Shown one piece after another: positions 1 through 10,696 of a stretch of 40,316 bases of DNA. The position numbers and the translations under genes were made by a program. The notes below the pieces were generated by a model. The model saw only the letters and a list, made by a program, of their open reading frames with translations. It ran no database searches and had not been told where the DNA came from. The stretch comes from Rhizophlyctis rosea (lineage: Eukaryota > Chytridiomycota > Chytridiomycetes > Rhizophlyctidales > Rhizophlyctidaceae). Each line of letters opens with the position of its first letter. Positions within the stretch are counted from its first letter, which is position 1. Location of the stretch: the NCBI GenBank assembly GCA_027596075.1, contig JADGJC010000347.1, forward strand, positions 1 to 40,316, written 5' to 3'.

Positions 1-377
1 CTTCCACTGGCAACAAGTACCTCAGCGCCAAGAGTCCGGAGGGAGCATTTCGCTTCTTCAACGTTTTCTTCGAGGATGTTCGTGTGCGTGATGAATTTGG
101 AGAGTGTTTTGTGGTGGCTAGAGGAGGCAGGGACGTGTTAGGCTCCAAGTGCTGCAACCGATCACAACCAACAACAAAGTGGTGATATCAAACTGGAGAC
201 TCACGTATTGTTTGTATCGAATGCGGACAGGAACTTTTCGAAGTGAGCAAACAGGTGTTCTGCCGTTGTCGCTGGGTTGTGGAATATGTCGTATGGAAGT
301 CGTGAATTGAGTTTGAAGGGAGTGGTTGGTATGGAGGGCATTGTGGAGTAAGCCGGGGTGGACGTCGTAGTCGACAT
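1..377 (-). CDS. Unknown protein, 5' end only (runs off the window)
   Basis: I model two exons, 377..205 and 117..1, around an 87-bp intron with a GTGAGT donor and a pyrimidine-rich CTCCTCTAG acceptor. The joined frame (phase 2) starts at an ATG preceded by GAGAAAAC. It gives an S/T/P-rich leader of about 25 residues and then a helical stretch including HLFAHFEKFLSAF and ILEENVEEAKCSL, which suggests an alpha-helical or coiled-coil protein. The frame is open to the window edge, so at least 97 residues are visible and the C-terminus is missing. I do not recognise the family. The longer unspliced frames over 118-594 do not show comparable composition. The gene diverges from the GDS1-like gene to the right. 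Confidence 0.6.
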
Positions 378-1643
378 GTTTTCTCACGGTAAGAGGGGGC
401 GTTACTGTGAGACTCAATACACTGTATGTCCTTCGGAGCCAAAAGTGGCGAATTGGCAAGGCGGACTGGTGGGGGGGAAGAAGTGGGATGGGAAGGAAGG
501 GAAGTTGCAGCAGCAGTTGCAGTTCCTTGCCCATTGCCCTTTCTCTGCTGTCCGACCATCCGGATGAGCATTGAGCACCAACCCGAGTGGCCAAGCCCCC
601 CGGGAATTATTACGTAAGGTGTAGCTGTGGCTTCATGTGATCCGAATACTCGGCATCTGGAACAATCGGTGTGTGAATGACTGAATATCTTGGGTCAAAT
701 GTGGCTTGCATTCAATGAGGAGAATCTCCGCAGTTTGGTATCATAAAATTCACAGTGTGCAGTGGTGCATGGTGTGGATGTTCTTGACTTTGATGTCCAC
801 TTCTCCAGGGTTGACCTGTCAAAACGCTTTGTTTCGCGTCTCACGATGGCCTGATGAGAATGACGGGGACACCTCCCAACATATACATCATATAACAGGC
901 AATGCTACCAATAACTAACCACATATATTGAGCAGAGCAGGAAAGGAATGCGCGTCCTGGTGTGCAACGTTTGGGAGACGGCATGTTTGGAGTTGGCCAT
1001 ACTTGGTGCTGTTGTCGAGCACGACGAGCAGGAGGTGTTCCCATTCAAGACAGAATGCTGTTGCAGGCTACAGGGATATATATATGAACCAAGCGGTCAC
1101 ATCCAGCAAGTTATATGGACTCATAATAGAAAGTAGTCGGAACAACTTTTGAATCTTTACAGATGTGGGTTCGCACCAAGAGGGAACCAGCCCAACCTAG
1201 AGATGCCCGTCAAAATGTGTGAAGACCTCCTCGCCCGATATGAATATATTGGGTGCTCATCAGAAGCGATTTTTGAGTGGGCCCCTTCTTCCCCATTCCC
1301 AGTACAATAAGTGAAAGCATGCATCCGCAGCCTTGTGGCGAGGTCACGTCGGCAGCTGTCAAAACTCAAAAGGTGTCAAAGTGTCACCAGGCAACGCCCC
1401 ACACCTCCTTGTAAACCGCGGCCCTTCCGATATTCCCACAATACTGCGGGACAGCCTGGCTTCCCACACCGATCTCCAACAATACTAAGCACGTTCTTAC
1501 CGCTGGGTGTGTACCCACCCATAGCATATTGCAGATTGACTTTGCATAGCCGGAGATCGCCAACAAGGCGCACCACACTGGCTTGCTCCAGTCACTAATC
1601 CCATACGATCACGCATCACACGCTCGATCCCGAACAAATCAAA
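378..1643. other. Intergenic region between divergent genes
   Basis: This 1.27 kb separates the divergent unknown gene and the GDS1-like gene and should hold both promoters. Short open frames occur on both strands, but none shows family similarity or convincing splice structure. No tRNA or repeat was seen. Confidence 0.5.
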
Positions 1644-3267
1644 ATGCCCAAACGCAACCCACCTAACCGTCGAAACCGATCTCCTTCACCGCGGAACCTC
1701 CTCCAGCCCATTGTGATCAGTATGCCCGTTTCAGAGTCAGCAGCCGCAGAGACCGACGATACCGAACACCGCAACGTCACAATACAACTGTACCCAGACG
1801 ATGAGCGGTGCACTGTGTTGGTAGCGGTTGTGCAATCACTGATCATGTGTGGGAATCGTCCCAGTTCGCCCAAGGAACTGGCTGCGTACATTTTGAAGAA
1901 GAGGTTGGCGGTGTTGGGGTGAGTTGACGTGTTTTGCAGCCCAGTTCATGGTGTTAGAGTGGTAGAGATGCACTATACCTGCGCACAACTCTGCATCTCG
2001 GTGATCTTGAGAGTTGGGAGAACAAATACAGAGGCATCGCTTCCCATACGTGTGTCAAGCCGATGAGGCCACGGGCTCATGAATCTGACTGATATGTGAG
2101 GAAAGAGGGCAAAGATGCTCCGGTTCTGGCCAATACTGGATTAAACACGCGTCAATGCGACGGTCTGGAGAATGATGCAGACGATATAAAGATGCTGCTG
2201 TTAGACAGTGTTCGTGTCATTATCTAATCTTTCCCTGATGTAGTGGCCAAACACCGTATGCAACTGTATCATCACGCATCTCCCAACACTTCCGCCGGGC
2301 CGCAGATAATAATCGCCCACCCATCCTTGGCAAACTACCGGTTTTGGAATCCAACCGCCCGTCCGCCACTGCTCAGCCCCGAAAATGGAAGTATTATATT
2401 GACCATCCCGAAATCCAAATAGGAGATGCGGAAAAGGAAATGGAGGGTATCGAGGGGTTGATTGGGAAGAGTATGGTCGAGATTGAAGAAGTCATTAGAA
2501 GGGAGACAGAGAGCGGAGATGCAAAAGAAGATGGTGACGAGCAGGGCCCAAGTAGTGGAAAGGGCGGAGGGAAGGCAAGGAGCAAGAATAAGAAAGCAAA
2601 ATTGAGAGTGAAGAGTAGGGGGAGGGATAGTGGGTTTTCAGAAGACCTGCGCATAAAGTCTGAAGCAACAGAAGGAAGTGACGGTGCAGAGCAGATGGAT
2701 TTGGACGGAGATGACGATAAAGCAGACACACGCGACCCAACGTCCGACTCCACATCAACAGCAGCAACACCATCAGCATCCACCCGTCGCACTCGTCACA
2801 CTAGTCAGCAAACAAAGTCATCCCGACATCCGCCCGCAACACCCATATCCCGGCCCATGTCACGATCCCGCCACACTGACAAAACACCACAACAACACCA
2901 CCCAACTCCGCCCCGCTCGATCACAGCTTCCACCGCCAGTCCTCCTTCGAGCACCCTTGACTCAGCGGCCTCGTCTTCAGCGTCCTCCGATACTTCATCA
3001 GATGCATCCTCATCAGACCGTGAAGACGAACCGAGACAGGAAGCCAGTCCAGCGTTGGAGACCTCCGACGAGGGGGAGGAAGTGAGGCAGGAATCCGAAC
3101 ACGGCGGGTTCAGAGAGTCGTACGATGCTGGCGTGTCGTCGGAGGAGGACGAGAAGAAGGGAAGCCACGTGAAAAGGAACGGGGGACGGGGTGCGGTCGA
3201 TTTGAAGAAAAGGAAGAGCCGAGTTGGTGGGGATGGGGCGAGGCCCAGGAAGCGAAGGACGTCTTAA
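1644..3267 (+). CDS. GDS1/HARE-type winged-helix nuclear protein
   Basis: Two exons, 1644..1918 and 2244..3267, encode 432 residues. The 325-bp intron (GTGAGT...GATGTAG) is crossed in phase 2, giving the join VLG-GQTPYATVSSRIS. Residues about 50-150 have the pattern of the HARE-HTH winged-helix fold found in fungal Gds1-like proteins: a helix with SPKELAAYILKK, the TPYATVSSRISQHFRR helix, then RPPILGK and a WKYYID strand. The C-terminal two thirds are low-complexity: acidic and Ser/Thr-rich tracts with basic KKRKSR and RKRR clusters near the end that look like nuclear localisation signals. I infer a chromatin or transcription-associated DNA-binding role. The exact substrate and partners are unknown. 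The ATG follows CAAATCAAA, and the gene is convergent with the aminotransferase gene. Confidence 0.75.
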
Positions 3268-3964
3268 TGACGGTGATGGTCGATGTGGAATGGACGTACG
3301 GCGTTAAGGAGATATCCTGTTTTGATTGTGGGTTGTGTGCCTAGTAGGGCCGATGCGCGCATTTGGTAAGAGCTTTCTCAAATGAAGCATGGTTATTTTT
3401 TGCAAAGTTTCTGTAATTTTCCCGCTTGTAAGCTCTTTTTCTGTAATACCAGAAATCATTTCTTTGTTGCACTCAAGCTCTAATGTTCATTTACATCGAA
3501 TCGATGTGCTGGAGGCCTGGGGTTTAGTCATCAAGACGGCCCGAAACGCGTCGGCTGCGCCACATGTGTTTACATTGTGGGACATTGAAACACGCTCTTC
3601 AGAAGATGTTGGCCGACAAATTTTGCTATAAGAAGAGAGCAGTCATCGCCACTGCTGGATTGGTTTTTCACGAGGCAAGATAGTAGTCGACGCTTATACT
3701 GGTGGGCGGGTACGTCAGGTTTGGCATAGTTGCACAATCGGTGTCCCTATGGCTGCACCTTTCGACCACCAAAGGTTTCCGAAGAAATGACAGCTGGGAG
3801 CGCCGGTGATACATATCCCTACATCCATTCATACTAATCGATTCTGTACAAAATAAACAAACCTTCAAATCTTTCTCTTCCAAAAACTATCCGTACAGCC
3901 ATTCCCTCACGAGGCGAAGGGCTCACGCAGTCCCGTCCCTTCACCTTACCCATCCACAAACCTC
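3268..3964. other. Convergent 3' intergenic region
   Basis: About 700 bp lies between the stops of the GDS1-like gene (+) and the aminotransferase gene (-). An 80-codon open frame at 3389-3631 has no recognisable features. The region probably holds two 3' UTRs. Confidence 0.5.
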
Positions 3965-5656
3965 TCAGGCCTTCCCACTAGCAATCGCCGACTCCATAAC
4001 CCCCAACACCTCCTCAAACACTTTCACAGCCTGATCCGCATGCTTCTTTTCCAAAATCAACGGCGGCACCAACCGAATAGTGTTGTTCCCCGCCGAAATA
4101 ACAATAACCCCCCTCTCCCTGCACAAATCTACAAACATCTGCGGACTAACTGAGTCCCTAAGTTGCATCCCAATCATCAGTCCAACACCGCGGACTTCCG
4201 TAATCAGCGGCGTGGAGGAGGCGAGTTCTTCGCATGCCGATTTGAGGTGAGCGCCGACTTCGGTGACTTGGGAGAGGAATTTGGGGTTGGATATGCGGTT
4301 GAAGACGGTGTGTCCGACGCGGGTGGCGAGTGGGTTTCCGCCGAAGGTTGTGCCGTGGTCGCCGGGTTTGATGATTGCGGCGACGTGAGGGGAGGAGATG
4401 ACTGCGCCGATGGGGATGCCGTTTGCGAGGGGTTTAGCGATGGTGATGATGTCGGGGACCACGCCAACGTGGTCGTAGGCCCAGAGTTTGCCCGTTCGGC
4501 CCAGACCGCTCTGCCGATTGATGTTAGTTTGGAGCCTATGACAAAAATAAGGACTTTGCGGAGGATGGATCAATACCTGAATTTCATCAAATACCAACAA
4601 GGCGCCGACTTCATCACACCGCTCCCTAACCGCCTGCAAGAACTCCTTCGCACCTTCGAAGATCCCACCCTCTCCCTGCACCGGCTCGACTATTACACCG
4701 CATGTCTCCTCGGTAATGGCTTCACGCGCTTTTGCGATGTCATTGTAAGGAACGTTGGTGAATCCGGGAACGAGCGGCGCGAAAGGTGCTTGATACTTTG
4801 GCGCAGGAGTGGCGGATAGGGCACCCATAGTGCGGCCATGGAAGGCGTTGCCGAAGGAGACGATGTTATGTTTTGAGGCGCCTTGCGCGGCGTGTTCCTT
4901 ACCCCATTTGCGGATGAATTTCAATGCAGCTGTGAAATTCTGTTAGTTCCGGTTGAGAGCTCGCCAGCGAGCCTCAGCCTCTTTCAAGACTATTCGCTGA
5001 GAACATGAGCATACCTTCATTGGCCTCCGTTCCTGAATTACAAAAGAAGACCTTGCTGCCCTTCCCCATCCTCCCCTTCTCATCCCCCTTCAGAGTCTCC
5101 ACAATCCTTTTTGCAAAAGGACCGGCTTCCTCATTGTGGAAAAGATTACACAGATGGATCAATTTTGAGGACTGATCGGCGATAATGCTAACAATGTCCT
5201 TGTCGTCGTGTCCCAACGCGTTGACTGCAATACCAGCGCTCAAGTCCAAGTATTCACGTCCTGCAAGGTCGTACAGATGGACGCCAGAGCCGTGAGTGAG
5301 GATGAGGTTTGGGCGGGGGTAGAGTTGAAGAAGGTATTTTGCGTCTTCGGCGAGGCGGGAGGCGGTGGAGGGATGTGTGTTTGCGTCGAGGTGGGTTGGC
5401 TGGGGAAGATGGGGTCGTTTATGTGAACCAGTATATGAACATGACAAACAACGCTTAGCACTACCTCGTGGTCTTCGTCAACAACCTCCTGTTGCGCACT
5501 ATAGTGCCGGCATTGAGAAAGGTTTACAATTCGTGACCGCTGAACAGCAGCCAGAGGAAGTGTTTTTGAGGTGAACTGGTGTTGGCGCGAGGATAGCGAA
5601 GAATAGGAAGATGCAGCCTTCAAGGCACGGGGTACTACCCGTTTGCACGCTTGCAT
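3965..5656 (-). CDS. ARG8: Acetylornithine aminotransferase, mitochondrial
   Basis: Four exons (5656..5465, 5399..5015, 4929..4577, 4510..3965) give 491 residues, separated by introns of 65, 85 and 66 bp. This PLP-dependent class-III aminotransferase converts N-acetylglutamate semialdehyde to N-acetylornithine in arginine synthesis, in the mitochondrial matrix in fungi. Visible family motifs are GREYLDLSAGIAVNALGH, FFCNSGTEANEAALK, FHGRTMGALSAT, the cofactor-aspartate motif VFDEIQ followed by SGLGRTG, the lysine region IAKPLANGIPIGAV, and TTFGGNPLA. The N-terminus (MQACKRVVPRALKAASS) is basic, with Ser/Thr/Arg and no acidic residues, as expected for a mitochondrial presequence. The third intron is 66 bp, in frame and stop-free, so its retention would insert 22 residues between FDEIQ and SGLGRTG. 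Ornithine aminotransferase is a paralogous alternative, but the ARG8 type fits better. Confidence 0.9.
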
Positions 5657-5677
5657 CTTTATCGTGAAGACCTCGTT

Positions 5678-6189
5678 ACGGTGGGGCTGGGTGTGAAGGA
5701 GTAGGGGAAGGAAGGTGAACAAGTGGAAGTGTGAGGTTATTTTCAGCGACAAGATTTGGCGGTTTGACACCCGAAAATTGAGATGTGGCTTGTCCGGAGT
5801 CACCTTCGTCACCATCAAAGGGCTCCAACCAGATGCCACAGAACGCGTCGATATCATCGTGATACCGCTCCTGCATAGCATTTGATATTCAGGGTCCACT
5901 ATAGACGGAGCATCATTGGGAGCAGGTATGTTGTCTTCTGAAGCTGTGGACTGAGACCACGAATGAACTTGTACCATTCCTGAAAAGTCAGATCAGCCAG
6001 TGGCAGTGGGCGAACAACTCATACCGACGCTTTCAAGTTCAACATACAAGTCAAGGGTCAAGGCGACGGCAATCTGGTCGAGCATGTTATGGAGGTTCCG
6101 CGCGGTAAGTGAACATCTTGACAGTATCAGGACGGCGAGAAAGATGCGAACAGCGTCACGCAAGACTTTGGATTTTTTCATTCTTGGTT
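5678..6189 (-). CDS. Possible small gene of unknown function, exon structure unresolved
   Basis: Between PSF1 and ARG8 the minus strand has coding-like stretches. One runs from an ATG at 6182..6180 (an in-frame ATG also lies near 6270): a helical segment (VLRDAVRIFLAVLIL, then NLHNMLDQIAVALTLDLYVE). It ends at a good GTATGAG donor near 6025, with a TTTTCAG acceptor near 5980. Further on, after a TATGCAG acceptor near 5872, an acidic stretch (ERYHDDIDAFCGIWLEP) runs to a stop near 5678. The segments are in different frames and I could not find one intron chain joining them all, so this is a candidate only. If real, its 3' end overlaps or abuts the ARG8 5' region. No family is recognised. Confidence 0.3.
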
Positions 6190-6369
6190 GGTGATTTGTG
6201 CGGCGCAAATGTTGAATCGCATGTGCAATCACATGATTTCCATCAATAAACCACCCTACCGCACGCATCTTCGTTCTCCAATGATGCTTCAAGCATTCGC
6301 TGTTGTTGTACCGCATATACAAGCATAGGAACGATCCCTAGTTTCCCATAGCACCCCAATACCGCTTCC

Positions 6370-7002
6370 TCAGTCGACATGCTTCAAAAACCCAGCCGTA
6401 ATGAATCCCTCCACATCAGTCCTCTTCAAATAATGCTGCGAATCCTTCACCAGCCACACACTCCCGCTCTCCGTCATGACCTCCCCACAATCCTTCAACA
6501 CCCTCACTTCAACAAACAAGTCCTTGGGCGGTACCAGCGCGGCGCCCAAATCCACGTCCAGGAACGCGCCGCGGTATGTTGCAATGAGCGACGAGTACGA
6601 GGAAATAAACTCCGATTCGGCAGGCGAAAGGTTCTTCTTTGTTGATGCGGGTAATCGATTGATGGATCCTCCCGTCGCACCACCCAAATCCCACAACGCG
6701 TCCGATAGCCTGTCTGCTCTATTTCTCGTGTAGGCCAAGAGACACTGTTTTGATCTTCGAAGGGAGAGGTGGTGCATTGTGGCTGCTATTGTTAGACCCG
6801 TTGCTTTTGCCTGGTCGCCGGCCTGGAGGGCTTGTTGGCGTTCTGTGAGGAGGGACGTGACTTGTTGGGATAGGTGGCGCATTTCGAGGAGGATATCGCG
6901 GATTAGGTCGTCGCGGTACGGGGGTAGGGTGGATGTTGAGGAGGTGTTTGTGCGTTTTGCGTCGTGGATCAGTTTGAGGGATGTTTCGGAGTAGGTTGAC
7001 AT
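6370..7002 (-). CDS. PSF1: DNA replication complex GINS subunit Psf1
   Basis: This single-exon frame encodes 210 residues, close to the usual 196-210 for Psf1. With Sld5, Psf2 and Psf3 it forms the GINS tetramer of the CMG replicative helicase in the nucleus. The N-terminal half is alpha-helical (RDILLEMRHLSQQVTSLL, MHHLSLRRSKQCLLAYTRNR), matching the helical A domain, where Psf1 has a conserved RNKRCLLAYL-like helix. The C-terminal part carries the small beta domain typical of Psf1: LFVEVRVLKDCGEV, then VWLVKDSQHYLKRTDVEGFI and GFLKHV at the end. The start is the only ATG that supplies the full first helix. It lies downstream of TTC5 on the same strand with about 600 bp between them. Confidence 0.92.
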   Translation of the reverse strand: MSTYSETSLKLIHDAKRTNTSSTSTLPPYRDDLIRDILLEMRHLSQQVTSLLTERQQALQAGDQAKATGLTIAATMHHLSLRRSKQCLLAYTRNRADRLSDALWDLGGATGGSINRLPASTKKNLSPAESEFISSYSSLIATYRGAFLDVDLGAALVPPKDLFVEVRVLKDCGEVMTESGSVWLVKDSQHYLKRTDVEGFITAGFLKHVD

Positions 7003-7603
7003 TTTGGAGGTGGGAGGTGGTGAAGTTTGGCGGTGGGGTCGTGAGGATCGTGTGGTGTTGGTAGAGTGGGATTGGCGATTATGCGATGAGTGCCGGTAGC
7101 GTGAGGTGTTAGAGCAGGAAGCGTTCGTGCGGTTTTGAGTAGGGCACTGTTGTTTCGCAGGGTAAGTAGTGTAAATCGCAGTGTGAGCACCGATGTGGTT
7201 ATTGCTCCCAGGATGAGTTTCAACTTCCGGGTTGTTTCAACTTTTGGGGCCCAAAAATGGCACACCAGTCGCATGGGTCCGACCTTTCGGACAACACATT
7301 GGGAGTTCTGACTCATCGGGCGAGCTCAGGGTCCTTCCGCTTCTTCCCTCTGACCTCTCTCAACTTCTCTCTGCAATTCGTTCATCTACGATCACCGCAC
7401 ACTCTTTCCCTACGGTAATGTTTGCCACCTATCTACTGCGTACACATCTTTCAACATGCAGCTGCTTCTTGTATGTTTCGGGACCAGTACCCCGACAAAC
7501 GTCCTTTACGTATGAATAAGGGCAGATACAGGTGTTGGCCCCTCCATTCCTATTACAGGTGGGCATGTATCGCGTGTAATCTCCACATTGTCTTACAACC
7601 AGA
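7003..7603. other. Intergenic region, TTC5 3' end to PSF1 promoter
   Basis: Six hundred bases lie between the TTC5-like stop and the PSF1 start, both on the minus strand. Overlapping short frames at 6969-7519 have no coding character that I could recognise. No RNA gene or repeat was seen. Confidence 0.5.
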
Positions 7604-10047
7604 CTATATAACCGCGTGCCCACGAACCAACGACGAAGCCTCCACTGGCATTCCCCTCACCAACACATTCTCGGCCGTTTCCAACCTCAATGTCGGAAAC
7701 TTTTGGTTCTCCTAACGATACAACACAAAAAGTCAATGGATGAAACCCTGCCTGTGCCAAAATTGCAGGGCAGATCAACATGATCTTACCTCTCCCACAG
7801 GGATCTCACATAACCCAACGAGCGGGTTCACGACCGTCACCATATCCCCCGCCCGGAACAATGTATTGACGCTTTTGAAGAGGCTGACGCTGAAAACCGT
7901 TCCCGTGACGTCCATTCCGATATACATGCTACGAATCGCACAAGAGAGAAATAACACACTCGTTAGCCTCGTTATCAAAACAAAAGAGAGACTCCGCAAC
8001 AGAAGCCCATATACATACGTAGCCATTAACTGATACGAATGCGGCGCAGGCGGCTCGCACATCACCACAACGAATGACAATATCCGTCCAACATTCACAG
8101 CATTGGCACGGAGTTCCTTCCAGGTGGTCGATTTAGCGGCTTTGAATTGGTCTGGGGATGTTTTTGGGAGTTGCGGGCTTCGCAGTCTTGCCATGATTCT
8201 TTGTCGGATCGCATTATTTATGATGCGCTAAGATTTGTGGACCAAAAGTGGTGTGAGCGATGGTAACGGATAAACCCTACAGATTGGAAGTACGTCAATT
8301 GTTTTCAGCGACGGGCCCAGAACTCACACCATCCATCAACAGTCTTGGGAAGTCCTGCGCAAATATCCTGATCTTTCGGATTTCGTTTTCCGCGACAGCT
8401 ACCAACATCGCGTCAAGACGACGTGCTTGTGCGAAGTCGGCCAGAGCTTCCGCATATTCTTCTAGATACAGCCGTAACTAAAAATAGGTATTACATGTTT
8501 AGTGCGCATGACTCCAATACTGGCAATAATGATTTGAGCACATGCCTTTCCCCGGTATAAATACCAATCGCTCAAATTGGATGCTTCAAAATCCATGCCA
8601 TGCGATATCTGGATAGTGCGTCAGTTGCTGCAGCCGCGTAGCATCAACCAGGAGGATGGGTACGGACTGCGTAAGTTAGGCATTTAGTGGCTGTCTGGAG
8701 GTACTGCGGAGACTGCTCTGAGACGGTAGTATTAAAAAAGAGAGCGGAGTATGCGATCCCGTGAGCACCTGCGCAAGTTGACGCTTAGTTCACAAACCTC
8801 AAAACCCTATTTTGACAGAATGAATCGTACCCCATGCTTTGATATTCTGCACATTCGCGTCCATCAATTCTTTTGTGAAGGAGACGCTCTCCTCGAGTTG
8901 CAGTTCCAGCTTCTCCATGTCTAGTCAATCGTCAGAACAAGGCGCCATGCAGGTGGATTCATATGACACGCAAGGTACCTTCTGGCAATGTCTGTCGAAT
9001 CATAACAGACAGCTCATACAATGTTTTCTCGTTCCGTTTCTGGCATCCATTAAGGTGACATTCTAAATTGATTTTCTTTCTTCTTGCAAAAACATAACTT
9101 TTTCAAACGCACCAGCTCAATAGCCCGGTCAAAACACCGTCTTGCATTCGGCAGATCCTTCTTCCTGAAATATGATAGACCCATGCACCTCCACGCCTCC
9201 GCATTTGACGGATCAAGCTTCAGTGCGCTAGAGAGGTTGTCCTCTGCTAATTTGTTGTACTGAGTGGAACAGAGATAGATGTATCCGCGCAGGTAATGGT
9301 AATATGCCCGTTGTTCTGCTGAGAGCGTGGGGTCGAAAGAATGCGTGGAGAGATTTTGGTAGGGTATGGATGAGGGCACGCTGTTGATGTTGGGGCGTTG
9401 TCCTATTTGGTGAGAAATTTGATTGGTAAACAGTACACCTTCAGGGGCAAGGTTCACGCCCAACGAAACCCAACATCCTCGATGTTGAAATAGTGATAAA
9501 CGCAGAATGGCCAAGCGCCGCTGATGTGTTATGATACATCAGAAGACATTTGCGTGTTTGTTGAAGCAGGTTCTCCCTCTCAGACTTCCCACCATAAATT
9601 TATGGAACTCCACACAGTCCTTACGTCACCCTTTCTCGCGTGCATACCTCGCATCTCAGACCCTTTCAGCGAGTGCCGCTTCTTAGCCGGCGGTTTCGTG
9701 AGCAGATTGAACTTATGCAGAGCCCTATCCACCGCCTCCGCCAACACTTTGTCCTTCAAGGCTGAGGCCGCCTGTGCCAAGTCCTCGACTTCCGCAATTT
9801 CCCTCATATCCTTGAGATAATCGATAGGCTCAGATAGTTGAACGTTCAGATCGCTCAGGATAGCGAGTGCGTCTGCTATTGAGAGGAGCTCCTTCGAGTG
9901 TTTTGCAAAGTCGAGGGCAGGGGAAGTGAACATTGGTTGATCGGTGGTTGAGAGTGAGGCGATCTCGGCGGGTATTGTGGGAGGGATGATGTAGGGAGTG
10001 AAGTGCGAGGCGTCCACGCGCACCGACGGGTCTCTCGCTGCCATCAT
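7604..10047 (-). CDS. TTC5: TTC5/STRAP-like TPR and OB-fold protein
   Basis: Ten exons (10047..9648, 9402..9113, 9039..8979, 8920..8831, 8768..8668, 8608..8546, 8477..8328, 8227..8019, 7928..7790, 7711..7604) join in consistent phase to 536 residues. The match to animal TTC5 runs along the length: the TPR LDPSNAEAWRCMGLSYFRKK and ARRCFDRAIEL, then NEKTLYELSVMIRQTLPE, the repeat GAHGIAYSALFFNT, the repeat DWYLYRGK-LRLYLEEYAEAL, and a C-terminal OB-fold (FVVVMCEPPAPHSYQ ... FPTLRLETAENVLV). In animals TTC5 binds ribosomes making tubulin and triggers tubulin mRNA decay, and it also acts as a p300 cofactor; the role here is inferred. One intron (8545..8478) is GC-AG and one donor (GTCCGT, 8667) is weak. 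The 245-bp first intron might hide a small exon. Confidence 0.8.
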
Positions 10048-10401
10048 ACTTCCTATATAACTTCGGGTATCTATCTGCGGTGTTAATATATGACTTTTGC
10101 CTCGATGGATGAGTTCCTTTGTGAGAAAACAAACCCAGCAATTGCAAGCGGGTTTGTGCAGGGCCTCGCACCTGTCACACAAGTCCTTCCCATTTTGGGT
10201 AATATGGAATTCATGGAGTGATGACGGTTTGTTTATTTGGATGGATGTGTCAGATGTGTTGAGGTGTCGCATTGATCTGCTCTCACCTCCCAACAGTATT
10301 GGGCTATCGACCAATGAATAGTAGAAGCTATATCTGAACCCATCACATACCACGTCAATATGCAGCACCCCACAAACAGGCTGCATAACAGGTAAACACA
10401 C
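10048..10401 (-). other. Possible N-terminal extension of the TTC5-like frame, Cys-rich
   Basis: The TTC5 first-exon frame stays open for 118 codons upstream of the chosen ATG (10047) to another ATG at 10401. It includes a Cys-rich stretch, CDRCEALHKPACNCWVC, that looks like a small metal-binding knuckle. TTC5 relatives do not need this segment, and a TATATA sequence lies only about 15 bp before the chosen ATG. The extension could be 5' leader, an alternative start or chance. Confidence 0.25.
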
Positions 10402-10696
10402 TCTCTCTCTTACCCGGTGAGATAATGGTCAACTACTCCGCTTCTTTCACACATTCTTCGCTCTGTGATAGCTGACCGCTCTGTGCCCACCCCATAGTCC
10501 TCGCTCGCGTTGGAAGTATTTCTTATTACCTCCTGATAAGAACCATACCATACATAACCACTTTGGAGGGCGGCAGGCTTCCGATAATTCAAAAATGGTG
10601 CGTACACGAACAACGTTTACTATCTCTGGAAACAGCAATTTCAAAGTGGCCCCGCCATACCAACGCTCACAACCCCTTCTCTGACAGTCCTCACCA
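10402..10696. other. Divergent promoter region between TTC5-like and SLC35A genes
   Basis: About 300 bp lies upstream of the + strand transporter, and with the preceding 350 bp it separates the divergent genes. No further gene was recognised. Confidence 0.45.
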
